A program made the translations under genes and the position numbers. Under the pieces are notes generated by a model. It did not search any database. It was not told the DNA's origin and worked only from the letters and a program-made list of their open reading frames with translations. A stretch of DNA of 64,000 bases from UBA2336 sp964419145 (GTDB lineage Bacteria; Bacteroidota; Bacteroidia; Cytophagales; Cyclobacteriaceae). The DNA is taken from NCBI GenBank assembly GCA_964419145.1, contig CAYQOM010000001.1, positions 930,001 through 994,000 on the forward strand. The letters run 5' to 3'. The stretch's first letter is position 1; each line of letters opens with the position of its first letter. Below, piece after piece: positions 1 through 8,269 of the stretch.

Positions 1-215
1 GCGATAACGCCCCAACCGCTGGTGACCGCGCCTGAAATGATAAGGGCATATGGCGTAAAATAAAGGGCAAACATGAAAATTGATTTGATGATCATGTGTG
101 CGTTAGCCTGCCGGCTGATGTTGTTGTTTTTAAAGTAATCGTTAACGCGTTGATTAAGGGTGACGAAGAAATCTTGTTTAACTCTTGGAAACTTAATGGA
201 GGAGGCTCTGCTCAT
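1..215 (-). CDS. Acyl-CoA/fatty acid desaturase, N-terminal part only (cut by window edge)
   Basis: The first 71 codons are readable on the minus strand from an ATG at 213-215 and run off the left edge. The start (MSRASSIKFPRVKQDFF, then LNQRVNDYF) resembles the cytosolic N-terminus of the membrane di-iron linoleoyl-CoA/acyl-CoA desaturases common in Bacteroidota. It is followed by a first hydrophobic segment from about residue 47. The histidine boxes that would prove the function lie outside the window, so the family call rests on the N-terminus alone. A perfect 12-bp palindrome (ATCTTTAAAGAT, 243-254) lies about 28 bases upstream and contains a TATCTTTA-like -7 box on the minus strand. Confidence 0.6.
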   Translation of the reverse strand, partial: MSRASSIKFPRVKQDFFVTLNQRVNDYFKNNNISRQANAHMIIKSIFMFALYFTPYALIISGAVTSGWGVI

Positions 216-340
216 AAAATGTGATAAAAATTGTGTTGAATAATCTTTAAAGATACGAATAAGGCAGGAGAATGCCCTTTTCTAGTGGGTGAATTATAAG
301 GAAACGGCCAATAGAGCCTATAAACGGACGTATTTTGAAA

Positions 341-997
341 TTAAAACTCGGCAATAACCGTCTTGCCACCGGTGGTTTTATCGCCCAGGTTTACAGTAAT
401 TTTTGCATCAAGGGGTAGAAAAATATCCACGCGCGAACCGAATTTGATGAACCCGAACTCAGCGCCTTGTTCCAGTTTTTGACCTTCCGAAACATAACAT
501 TTGATTCTGCGCGCCAATGCACCGGCAATCTGGCGAAAAAGAATTTCTACACCGTTATCCATTTTGGCAACTACGGTAGTTCGTTCATTTTCTGTGCTTG
601 ATTTCGGATGCCACGCCACCAGGTATTTGCCTTCGTGATAGCGGTAGTAGCTGATGGTACCACCAACGGGCATGCGGTTAACGTGTACGTTGATGGGCGA
701 CATAAAAATAGAAACTTGTTTGCGTTTACCTTTCAGGTACTCGGTCTCTTCAGCTTCTTCAATTACTACTACTTTACCATCAGCTGGAGCAATAACCTGT
801 TTCGGATTTTTCTGAACAGTGAAAATCGGATTTCTGAAAAATTGCAGAACGATCAGGTAAAAGATCACACCCACTCCGATGACTACATTGCGGATAACCT
901 GTTGCCCGGGAAAAAAATAATCGAATGCCCAGATAATCGCTACCAGCATAATCAATAATACAAACAGTAACGTACGGCCTTCCTTGTGAATGGTCAT
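341..997 (-). CDS. psd: Phosphatidylserine decarboxylase proenzyme (short type)
   Basis: It makes phosphatidylethanolamine by decarboxylating phosphatidylserine at the inner membrane. At 218 residues it has the length of the short Psd family. Two hydrophobic segments (about residues 10-26 and 36-52) anchor it, an APADG motif is near residue 70, and an NVHVNRMP motif near 104 matches the family core. The self-cleavage site that yields the pyruvoyl group is FGSR at 186-189, with cleavage expected between Gly187 and Ser188. About 29 residues follow as the small subunit. cdsA, which makes the CDP-diacylglycerol precursor, lies 1.8 kb away on the same strand, consistent with one phospholipid pathway. 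The phosphatidylserine synthase gene is not visible here. Confidence 0.92.
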   Translation of the reverse strand: MTIHKEGRTLLFVLLIMLVAIIWAFDYFFPGQQVIRNVVIGVGVIFYLIVLQFFRNPIFTVQKNPKQVIAPADGKVVVIEEAEETEYLKGKRKQVSIFMSPINVHVNRMPVGGTISYYRYHEGKYLVAWHPKSSTENERTTVVAKMDNGVEILFRQIAGALARRIKCYVSEGQKLEQGAEFGFIKFGSRVDIFLPLDAKITVNLGDKTTGGKTVIAEF

Positions 998-1105
998 CTT
1001 AAATTGATTGTGTGAATTTCAGTGACAAAGGTAAGGCATTTAACTGAACGAATAAAAAAAGCAGCAAGGTTCACTTGCTGCCTCAGTAATTGTATTACCA
1101 GAAAA

Positions 1106-2380
1106 TTAATATCCTCCGCGATACTTGTACGTTTTCGCAACCTTATCAATAGCCACCATATATGCGGCTGTGCGCATGGGCACCTTATAATCGTTGGCGG
1201 TTTTGTACACGTTGTTAAACGCATCTTTCATAATTCTGTCCGATCTGCGGTTAACACGCTCAGCTTCCCACTTATAACCTAAACGGTTTTGTACCCACTC
1301 AAAATACGATACCGTAACACCACCGGCATTAGCCAGAATGTCGGGCACTACAATGATACCTTTTTCATTGATGATGCTATCGGCTTTTGAAGAGGTTGGT
1401 CCGTTTGCTCCCTCCACAATTAACTTGGCTTTAATGTTGGGTGCATTGCTCGCCTTGATTACATCTTCAGTCGCTGCGGGTACCAGCACATCTACCGGAA
1501 GAATCAACAGATCTTCACCGCTGATTTTTTCAGCGCCATCAAAACCTTCAAGCGATCCTTTGTTCTTGTCACGATAGGCTACAGCAGCCTCGATATCAAT
1601 TCCTTTTTCATTGTAGTATGCTCCCGAAATGTCGCTAACCGCCTGAACGATCAAGCCGCGTTCGGCCAACAGGCGTGCAGCCCACGAGCCTACGTTACCA
1701 AATCCTTGTACAGCACAAGTGGCCTTGTACGGATTGATTTTCATTTTTTCCATCGCGGTCAATGTAGAAACCATTACCCCACGACCAGTTGCCTCAGTGC
1801 GCCCTAGTGAACCACCAAGCACCAAAGGCTTACCTGTAACTACAGCGTTAACGGTCATGCCCTGTGTTTTGGAGTATTCGTCCATCAACCAGGCCATTTC
1901 TCTTGGGCCGGTTCCCATATCCGGTGCCGGAATATCACGATCCGGACCGAAAATGTCGATCATCGCACTTGTATAGGAGCGGGTTAATCGTTCAATTTCT
2001 CCAGCCGACATTTGGCGTGGGTTACAGGTAATGCCACCTTTGGCACCACCATACGGAATATCCACCACGGCACACTTCCACGTCATCCAGGCAGCAAGTG
2101 CTTTTACTTCATCCAGGTTTACGTGTGGATCATATCGGATACCCCCTTTTGATGGGCCGAGAATATTAGAGTGTACCACGCGGTAACCTTCAAACACACG
2201 GATGGTTCCATCATCCATGGTTACGGGGAGCGAGACGATTACCTGGCGTGCAGGTGATTTTAATACGTTATAGATTTCATCTTCCAATCCGAGAATTTGG
2301 GAGGCTTCGCGAAACCTCGACATCATTGCTTCAAACGGATTTTCTTTGTCTTTTAAAGGTGCGGGTTCTATGTATGCCAT
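1106..2380 (-). CDS. Glutamate dehydrogenase (Glu/Leu/Phe/Val dehydrogenase family)
   Basis: It interconverts glutamate with 2-oxoglutarate and ammonia. The reading frame extends further upstream, but the ATG at 2380 (MAYIEPAPLKDKENPF) gives the usual N-terminus and about 424 residues. The substrate-binding domain contains the catalytic lysine motif GGAKGGI and the PDMGTG stretch. The Rossmann domain carries GFGNVGSWAA. Cofactor preference (NAD or NADP) cannot be told by eye. A candidate promoter (TTG-N18-TACTTTTA) sits just upstream on the minus strand, with a 12-bp palindrome next to its -33 element. The window also encodes GltB/GltD, so the organism has both routes for ammonia and glutamate metabolism. 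Confidence 0.93.
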   Translation of the reverse strand: MAYIEPAPLKDKENPFEAMMSRFREASQILGLEDEIYNVLKSPARQVIVSLPVTMDDGTIRVFEGYRVVHSNILGPSKGGIRYDPHVNLDEVKALAAWMTWKCAVVDIPYGGAKGGITCNPRQMSAGEIERLTRSYTSAMIDIFGPDRDIPAPDMGTGPREMAWLMDEYSKTQGMTVNAVVTGKPLVLGGSLGRTEATGRGVMVSTLTAMEKMKINPYKATCAVQGFGNVGSWAARLLAERGLIVQAVSDISGAYYNEKGIDIEAAVAYRDKNKGSLEGFDGAEKISGEDLLILPVDVLVPAATEDVIKASNAPNIKAKLIVEGANGPTSSKADSIINEKGIIVVPDILANAGGVTVSYFEWVQNRLGYKWEAERVNRRSDRIMKDAFNNVYKTANDYKVPMRTAAYMVAIDKVAKTYKYRGGY

Positions 2381-2399
2381 AATTGTTAAAAAGTAGCGG

Positions 2400-2428
2400 T
2401 AAAAGTAGCGTTTTTTGAGTGACTGCAA
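2400..2428 (-). promoter_or_regulatory. Candidate promoter for the glutamate dehydrogenase gene
   Basis: On the minus strand a TTG (2428-2426), an 18-base spacer and TACTTTTA (2407-2400) approximate the Bacteroidota promoter pattern TTTG-N19-21-TAnnTTTG. The last -7 base is A rather than G. Transcription would start near 2393, leaving a leader of about 13 bases before the ATG at 2380. This is inferred from pattern only. Confidence 0.4.
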
Positions 2429-2430
2429 TC

Positions 2431-2442
2431 TGATTTAAATCA
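2431..2442. promoter_or_regulatory. 12-bp palindrome, possible operator
   Basis: TGATTTAAATCA is a perfect palindrome in the divergent spacer between the glutamate dehydrogenase gene and the small gene at 2508. It abuts the -33 element of the candidate dehydrogenase promoter, where a dimeric regulator could act. No regulator is identified. Confidence 0.3.
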
Positions 2443-2507
2443 CTTAAAACGAACAGCTAAATCGGTTGCAAAGATATATATTTGTTCTAAATGAATATGC
2501 CCAAACA

Positions 2508-2780
2508 ATGCCTATTAAGTCAAAGGAACAGAAAAGGCTTAAGAAGAAGAAAATCCTAGAGTTAAAGGGGTCAAATAAGCCACCCGTAACAACAGATCCT
2601 AATGTTTTTATGTGGGAGCGAGTTAAAGAGGAGTTGCTTATTACGAAAAAGAAAACAAGGGATAAAAAAAAGACAGGCAAAAAAAAGAAATCGATATTAC
2701 CTCTTCCTGTTTCAAAACCGAGTGCAACTACTATTGAATACGAGGATCATGAAAGAGGTTTTGATGTTCTTCATCAATAA
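2508..2780 (+). CDS. Small lysine-rich hypothetical protein
   Basis: I do not recognise this 90-residue protein. From the ATG at 2508 (MPIKSKEQKRLKKKK) it is very basic in its N-terminal and central parts, with KKKTRDKKKTGKKKK near residues 45-60, and has an acidic tail (EYEDHERGFD). No membrane segment or cysteine is seen. A TATATTTG box (2477-2484) fits a Bacteroidota -7 element with a short leader, which supports real transcription, although no good -33 element is visible. It points toward cdsA and ends two bases before it. Lysine richness suggests nucleic-acid binding, but that is a guess. It could also be a spurious frame in A-rich DNA. Confidence 0.5.
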   Translation: MPIKSKEQKRLKKKKILELKGSNKPPVTTDPNVFMWERVKEELLITKKKTRDKKKTGKKKKSILPLPVSKPSATTIEYEDHERGFDVLHQ

Positions 2781-2782
2781 AG

Positions 2783-3613
2783 TTAGAACAACTCCAGGTA
2801 CGCAACTATAAAAGGCGCTGAAATAAACAAGCCATCAAAGCGGTCTAAAAAGCCACCATGGCCGGGTAAACTATCCCCGGAATCCTTAATGGCCATGCTT
2901 CTTTTCAGGAGGGATTCAACCAGATCACCGAACGTACCTCCGATAATAATGAGCAAGGCAACAATCAACCAGTTAACAATGCTCAGGCTTTGGAAATACA
3001 GGCTTAAACCATAGGTCATGGCAATGGCCAATGCGGCACCACCCCAAAATCCTTCCCACGATTTTTTGGGCGAAATGCGCTCAAACAGTTTGTGTTTTCC
3101 AAAAAGGGTTCCGGCAAAGTAGGCTCCCGTATCGCTGGCCCAAAGAATCAGAAACGCACCCAGTATAATTTCATAGTTATAGTAACCATCATCAAAGGCG
3201 GCATGATTCAACAAAGCAAAAGGTACAGCGATGTAAAAAATACCCAAAAAGGTATATGCTATATTGGTGAACGGTTTCAGCTCCGTTTTTTTATAAAGCT
3301 TGATCATGTAGGCAAGCGAGATGAGCGGAAACAGCAGCAAGTAATACCGTGGTGAAATGTCGCCCCGCTCCACAAAAAAGGAGAGCGCGTAAATCACCAC
3401 ACCGCTTAATGTCCCCAATGTTTTTAATGGAATGAGTCCGTCAAGACCGGCCAGTTTATAAAACTCTAGCAGGGAGAAAAAACAGACAAACAAGAAAACA
3501 GCAAAGTAGGTCCACTCACCATAGGCTACACCGGTAATAATGGCTGCAGCGCCAAACACAGCCGTAATCAGTCGCTGGGTGAGGTTGTTATATCGGGATA
3601 GGATTTTACTCAC
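2783..3613 (-). CDS. cdsA: Phosphatidate cytidylyltransferase (CDP-diacylglycerol synthase)
   Basis: It converts phosphatidic acid and CTP to CDP-diacylglycerol, the precursor of membrane phospholipids. The C-terminal third holds the complete family signature: SLLKRSMAIKDSGD followed by LPGHGGFLDRFD, with the metal-binding aspartates. Several hydrophobic segments precede it, as expected for this polytopic inner-membrane enzyme. I chose the GTG at 3611-3613 (VSKILSRYNNLTQR, 276 residues) rather than the longer upstream frame. It overlaps the end of the CPBP protease gene by 8 bases and gives a normal N-terminus, suggesting translational coupling. Psd, acting later in the same pathway, is nearby on the same strand. 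Confidence 0.94.
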   Translation of the reverse strand: MSKILSRYNNLTQRLITAVFGAAAIITGVAYGEWTYFAVFLFVCFFSLLEFYKLAGLDGLIPLKTLGTLSGVVIYALSFFVERGDISPRYYLLLFPLISLAYMIKLYKKTELKPFTNIAYTFLGIFYIAVPFALLNHAAFDDGYYNYEIILGAFLILWASDTGAYFAGTLFGKHKLFERISPKKSWEGFWGGAALAIAMTYGLSLYFQSLSIVNWLIVALLIIIGGTFGDLVESLLKRSMAIKDSGDSLPGHGGFLDRFDGLFISAPFIVAYLELF

Positions 3614-4535
3614 GCGAAAAAGTTGAAGGTTTGCTGGTGTAAAGCTTTCGGAAATAAACCAAAAGTGCAAATGTGGATACAATCCCAACCATTACCCAGG
3701 GCCACGGTGCGGCTTCTTCACTTTCCATGTCAAGCTCGGTTACTCCCTGATTATACAGATGCAACATGATAAGGGTAAAACCATTGTGGAAAAAGTGGGC
3801 AAACATGGGAACAATCAAGTTACCCGACCAATGGTACAGGTAGCCAAACAATGCACCCAGTAACACACGTGGTACAAAACCAAAAAACTGCATGTGAATG
3901 GCGCTGAATAAAATGGCGGCTACCCAAATGGCCAGGTGCGGACTTCCCGTTCCTCGTTTGAGTTCGTTTTGAATTAAACCACGAAACACAAGCTCCTCAC
4001 CAATTCCCGGAAGGATGGCTATAACAACAAAACCAATCATCAAATCGCGTTGCGATTGAAAATTGGTGAGCACCTTCGTTAGTTCCATTAAAGCATCTTC
4101 GCGTTCACGTGCCCAGTCGGAAAAGTTTTTCATGAAGTCCGGAAACTGGAGGTGCATGTTCCACTCAATTACCGGAGAAAGCGCCACCTGAAATCCAATG
4201 CCGATCATCATCATTACGGGAATAAGCAATAACCATTTTTCATTGAGGTTGAAGAGTTTGCGAACAGGTTTTCGTTCAGAGAACTGAACATATAATAAGG
4301 GGAACAAGATCAAGCCAATGAATGCGGCAAATGCCTGGGTGATCATGAGCGGAAGAAATGCCGAATAATCCGGATTAGCCATCATGGACAGCAAGTCACC
4401 TTCATAAAACAAAGCGGCAACGGCTAACCCAATGCCAGGGCCCACCAGCAAAAAACCAACTCCCACCAGTATGATGATAAACAATAGTGAAACAACAGGG
4501 TGTCGATCGGAAATACGGATGTCTTCAGCGCTCAT
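3606..4535 (-). CDS. CPBP family intramembrane glutamic endopeptidase
   Basis: This is a polytopic membrane protein of the CAAX-protease/bacteriocin-processing (Abi) family. The catalytic signatures are present: EELVFRG (EExxxR, near residue 185), an FSAIHMQFFGF segment supplying the next histidine, and HFFHNG (HxxxN) near the C-terminus. The ATG at 4535 (MSAEDIRISDRHPVV) is preferred to one eight codons upstream. It is the first gene of an apparent operon with cdsA, whose start overlaps its end by 8 bases. The substrate is unknown. The pairing with a lipid-synthesis gene suggests a membrane housekeeping role, which is inference. Confidence 0.88.
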   Translation of the reverse strand: MSAEDIRISDRHPVVSLLFIIILVGVGFLLVGPGIGLAVAALFYEGDLLSMMANPDYSAFLPLMITQAFAAFIGLILFPLLYVQFSERKPVRKLFNLNEKWLLLIPVMMMIGIGFQVALSPVIEWNMHLQFPDFMKNFSDWAREREDALMELTKVLTNFQSQRDLMIGFVVIAILPGIGEELVFRGLIQNELKRGTGSPHLAIWVAAILFSAIHMQFFGFVPRVLLGALFGYLYHWSGNLIVPMFAHFFHNGFTLIMLHLYNQGVTELDMESEEAAPWPWVMVGIVSTFALLVYFRKLYTSKPSTFSRE

Positions 4536-4625
4536 AATGTTGAAAGTGGCAAGCGGCAAAAATCTGCAAATCCATTGAAATACATGTTATCTTTGCGGTC
4601 TTAAATTGGCTGAAAAGGCGTAATC

Positions 4626-5621
4626 ATGGTTAAAATCGGCAAAATAGAACTGGGGGATTTTCCGTTGCTGCTCGCACCCATGGAGGATGTGAGCGACCCG
4701 CCCTTTCGTGCCGTGTGCAAAGCCAATGGTGCTGACCTGATGTACACCGAGTTTGTTTCCTCTGAAGGGTTGATACGCGATGCCGCCAAGAGCAAACAAA
4801 AGCTCGACATTTTTGAATATGAACGGCCCATCGGCATACAACTTTTTGGTAGCGACATTGAGCACATGCGCCAATCGACTGAGATTGCCACTGCGGTTCA
4901 ACCGGATTTAATCGACATCAACTACGGCTGCCCGGTTAAAAACGTAGCGTGCCGTGGGGCGGGTGCTGCGTTGCTACAGGATATTCCAAAAATGGTGAAG
5001 ATGACCGAAGCAGTTGTTAAGGCCACACATCTTCCGGTTACGGTAAAAACCCGATTAGGCTGGGATGACAGCACCAAAAATATTCTTGAAGTGGCTGAGC
5101 GTCTTCAGGACATTGGTATACAAGCGTTAACCGTACACGGACGCACACGCGTACAGATGTACAAAGGTTCAGCCGACTGGACACTCATTGGCAAGTTAAA
5201 AGAGAATCCGCGGCTTACCATTCCGATCTTTGGCAATGGCGATATTGATTCACCACAAAAGGCTTTGGAATATAAAAACCGTTACGGTGTTGATGGTGTA
5301 ATGATCGGTCGTGCCGCTATCGGTTATCCATGGATCTTCAACGAGATCAAACATTATGTACAACACGGTGAACGCCCACTGCCACCCGATGTAGCCGAGC
5401 GTGTAAACGTAACGAAAAAGCACCTGGAGTTTTCGATCAAATGGAAAGGTGATCGCACCGGAGTTTTCGAGATGCGCAGGCACTACACCAACTATTTTAA
5501 AGGTCTTCCTGATTTTAAACCTTTCCGCATGCGGTTGGTGGAAACTTCGGATATACCTGAACTCTTTGCTATTCTGGATGAAATCAGCAATGCGTATTCA
5601 GGCGAGTTGGTTTCATCCTGA
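4626..5621 (+). CDS. dusB: tRNA-dihydrouridine synthase
   Basis: It reduces uridines in the tRNA D-loop using FMN and NADPH. The TIM-barrel begins with LLLAPMEDVSDPPFR, contains the catalytic cysteine in NYGCPVKNV and the lysine in VKTRLGWD, then TVHGRTR and the phosphate-binding GNGDI and IGRAAIG motifs. The C-terminal helical domain completes 331 residues. The ATG at 4626 is the natural start. A TATCTTTG -7 box lies at 4588-4595 without a convincing -33 element. DusB as opposed to another Dus subclass is assigned from general similarity and is less certain than the enzyme class. Confidence 0.92.
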   Translation: MVKIGKIELGDFPLLLAPMEDVSDPPFRAVCKANGADLMYTEFVSSEGLIRDAAKSKQKLDIFEYERPIGIQLFGSDIEHMRQSTEIATAVQPDLIDINYGCPVKNVACRGAGAALLQDIPKMVKMTEAVVKATHLPVTVKTRLGWDDSTKNILEVAERLQDIGIQALTVHGRTRVQMYKGSADWTLIGKLKENPRLTIPIFGNGDIDSPQKALEYKNRYGVDGVMIGRAAIGYPWIFNEIKHYVQHGERPLPPDVAERVNVTKKHLEFSIKWKGDRTGVFEMRRHYTNYFKGLPDFKPFRMRLVETSDIPELFAILDEISNAYSGELVSS

Positions 5622-5687
5622 AAGAATAGCAAGAATCAGATTTGAAATGGCTGACTGAATGTCAATCTTTGCAGCCTGTAATTCTTT

Positions 5688-6572
5688 ATGTCCGAGTCTA
5701 CAAAAGGCAATGCCATTTTCTTACTGATTGTTTGTTCCCTTATTTGGGGTACTTCCTTTATCCTCATCAAACAAGGATTGAAGGTTTTTGATCCGGATGA
5801 AGTTGGTGCTTTGCGTGTTTCTGCCGCGGCATTGTTTCTGTTGCCTGCTGCATTGCTCAAGCTTCGCGAGTTGAAGGCAACCCATTTCCCTAAACTGTTG
5901 CTTTCGGGTTTGATGGGTATTTTCATTCCAGCCTTTCTTTTCTCTGTGGCACAAACGCGGATGGATAGTTCCATTGCAGGGATACTGAACACCCTCACAC
6001 CCATCTTCACCATGATTATCGGGGCAGTGTTGTTTCAGCAGCGCTTTCGTGCACTGGCTGTGTTGGGCATTGTGCTTGGCTTTGCGGGTACGTTTATGTT
6101 GATGCTGTCGCGCTCGGGCGGGAAAGTGGAGGGCGTTAATCTGTATGCGTTGCTGATTGTGGTGGCGTGTATTCTTTATGGCTCAAACCTGAACTTTATA
6201 AAATTCAAAATAGCCGATGTGGGCTCGCTGGCCATTACTAGTGTTTCACTTTTGCTGATCGGTCCACTGGCCATGCTCTATTTATTTTTCTTCACTGATT
6301 TTACGGCAAAGTTTTCAACACATGAAGCCGCTTGGCCAGCCTTTGGCTACATCGTTTTATTGGGTATGCTGAGCACAGCCATCGCTACCTTTCTGTTTAA
6401 TCGTTTGGTAAAAATCAGCACACCGCTTTTTGCCAGTTCCGTAACCTATGTGATGCCTATCGTAGCTGTGATGTGGGGTGTGCTGGATGGCGAGCGTTTA
6501 TACCTGGGGCATTACATTGGCATGGCCGCCATTTTGGGTGGCGTTTATCTGGCCAACCGCAAGAAGGGGTAA
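5688..6572 (+). CDS. EamA/DMT-family transporter
   Basis: This 294-residue inner-membrane protein has about ten hydrophobic helices made of two repeated EamA halves. The first half begins with NAIFLLIVCSLIWGTSFI, and the second contains LLIVVACILYGSNLN near residue 155. Members of the drug/metabolite transporter superfamily export amino acids or other small metabolites, and the substrate cannot be read from sequence. Upstream, TTTG (5641-5644), a 19-base spacer and AATCTTTG approximate a promoter, so it may be transcribed separately from dusB. The C-terminus ends with NRKKG in the cytoplasm. Confidence 0.88.
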   Translation: MSESTKGNAIFLLIVCSLIWGTSFILIKQGLKVFDPDEVGALRVSAAALFLLPAALLKLRELKATHFPKLLLSGLMGIFIPAFLFSVAQTRMDSSIAGILNTLTPIFTMIIGAVLFQQRFRALAVLGIVLGFAGTFMLMLSRSGGKVEGVNLYALLIVVACILYGSNLNFIKFKIADVGSLAITSVSLLLIGPLAMLYLFFFTDFTAKFSTHEAAWPAFGYIVLLGMLSTAIATFLFNRLVKISTPLFASSVTYVMPIVAVMWGVLDGERLYLGHYIGMAAILGGVYLANRKKG

Positions 6573-6588
6573 TTTTTATTGCTTTGCC

Positions 6589-6618
6589 TTGAACGTTAAG
6601 GCATTAGTCATACTTTTG
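6589..6618 (+). promoter_or_regulatory. Candidate promoter for purH
   Basis: TTG (6589-6591), exactly 19 bases, then TACTTTTG (6611-6618) matches the Bacteroidota sigma-A pattern well. Transcription would begin near 6625, about 17 bases before the purH ATG at 6642. No purine-operator or riboswitch structure is visible in this short leader. Confidence 0.6.
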
Positions 6619-6641
6619 CGCTTTCGTTAAAAGTCACATCC

Positions 6642-8165
6642 ATGTCTGCCCGCAAAATTTCCCGTGCCCTCATTTCTGTCTATAATAAAGAGAACCTCGA
6701 CCCCATCGTTCATTTGCTGGGCAAAGCCGGTGTTGAATTTGTTTCTACGGGGGGAACACAACAATACATTGAAAAGCTCGGATACAAAGTAATACCAGTT
6801 GAAACGCTTACAGGATACCCTTCCATTTTTGGAGGCCGGGTAAAGACCTTGCATCCCGCCATCTTTGGTGGTATTCTTTACAGACGCGATGAAGCCAGCG
6901 ATTTAAAAGAGGCCAAGGAGCACAAGATCGAATCGATTGACCTGGTAATTGTAGACCTATATCCGTTTGAAGAAACGGTTGCTGCTGGTGGAACCCCCGA
7001 AGCCATCATCGAAAAAATTGATATCGGTGGAATTTCCTTGATTCGCGGAGCCGCTAAAAACTTCAACGATGTACTCATAGTTTCTTCGCGCAATCAGTAT
7101 TCAAGACTTCAGCAATTGCTCGAAGCAAAAAATTGTTCTTCCGATCTGGCCGATCGCAAAGCATTTGCAACCATGGCTTTTGATGTTACCTCGCACTACG
7201 ATTCAGCCATCTTTGCTTACTTTAATCAGGATCAGGCGGTGCCTTCATTTAAGAAAAGTATTCAACAAGGCAGAACCCTGCGGTATGGTGAAAACCCCCA
7301 TCAGCAAGGAAAATTTTATGGCAACCTGGAAGACTTGTTAACCCAACTTCATGGCAAAGAACTTTCGTACAACAACTTGGTAGATGTTGATGCAGCCATA
7401 AACCTGGTACAAGAATTTGATGAAACGGCTTTCGTGATCATCAAACACACCAACGCATGTGGCGTGGCCACGGGTTTTTCAGTTAAGGAAGCCTACCTTA
7501 AGGCGTTTGCTGCCGATACGGTTTCAGCCTTTGGCGGGGTGTTGGCCACTAACAAACCAGTTGATCTGGCGGCTGCCGAAGAATTGAACAAACTCTTCTT
7601 TGAAATATTGATTGCTCCAGCCTACAACGATGATGCGTTGGAACTTTTGAAATCCAAGAAGAACCGCATGCTGCTGGTACAGCGCAAGCCATTGAATGAG
7701 CAGGTTCAGTTCAAGAGTTTGTTAAACGGTGTGATCGAACAAGATGCCGACTCGAAGACTGACAGTCAGGCAGACCTGACAGTAGTCACCAAGGTTTCTC
7801 CTTCGGCTGAACAGGTGGACGCACTGCTCTTTGCCAGTAAAATTGCAAAGCACACCAAGTCGAACACCATTGTGCTAGCCGTTGAAGGACAATTGCTGGC
7901 CAGCGGTGTGGGGCAAACCTCCCGGGTGGATGCCTTACGTCAGGCGATTGAAAAGGCAAAAGCATTTAACCTGAGTCTGAAGGGAGCAGTAATGGCTTCA
8001 GATGCCTTCTTCCCTTTTGCTGACTGTGTGGAGATTGCCGACAAGGAGGGTATTCAAGCTGTTATTCAGCCGGGTGGATCGGTGCGCGATCAGGACTCCA
8101 TCGACTACTGTGATGCACACGGCATGGCCATGGTGTTTACGGGTACCCGTCACTTCAAACATTGA
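6642..8165 (+). CDS. purH: Bifunctional AICAR formyltransferase / IMP cyclohydrolase
   Basis: It catalyses the last two steps of purine synthesis, formylating AICAR with 10-formyl-THF and closing the ring to IMP. The N-terminal MGS-like cyclohydrolase domain (about residues 1-195) starts with KISRALISVYNKENLD and includes FVSTGGTQ and GGRVKTLHP. The C-terminal transformylase has RYGENPHQ, the catalytic KHTNACGVA motif, DSFFPF-like SDAFFPFAD, and IQPGGSVRDQ. The 507-residue length is normal. It has its own good promoter and is followed about 100 bases later by the mre operon. The folate enzyme at 58.2 kb works in related one-carbon metabolism. Confidence 0.97.
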   Translation: MSARKISRALISVYNKENLDPIVHLLGKAGVEFVSTGGTQQYIEKLGYKVIPVETLTGYPSIFGGRVKTLHPAIFGGILYRRDEASDLKEAKEHKIESIDLVIVDLYPFEETVAAGGTPEAIIEKIDIGGISLIRGAAKNFNDVLIVSSRNQYSRLQQLLEAKNCSSDLADRKAFATMAFDVTSHYDSAIFAYFNQDQAVPSFKKSIQQGRTLRYGENPHQQGKFYGNLEDLLTQLHGKELSYNNLVDVDAAINLVQEFDETAFVIIKHTNACGVATGFSVKEAYLKAFAADTVSAFGGVLATNKPVDLAAAEELNKLFFEILIAPAYNDDALELLKSKKNRMLLVQRKPLNEQVQFKSLLNGVIEQDADSKTDSQADLTVVTKVSPSAEQVDALLFASKIAKHTKSNTIVLAVEGQLLASGVGQTSRVDALRQAIEKAKAFNLSLKGAVMASDAFFPFADCVEIADKEGIQAVIQPGGSVRDQDSIDYCDAHGMAMVFTGTRHFKH

Positions 8166-8269
8166 TCGGGAAAACTGTAAAAAGTATCGAAATTATTACA
8201 GTAATAAGTTGACCTTTGCATAATTTGGTAAATTCAAACCTTTAATCTGTAAAACACTCCTCCTGACGA

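Noticed and set aside
608..958. Open frame on the plus strand opposite psd
   Set aside because: It mirrors the minus-strand decarboxylase, has no plausible domain and a biased composition typical of an antisense shadow.
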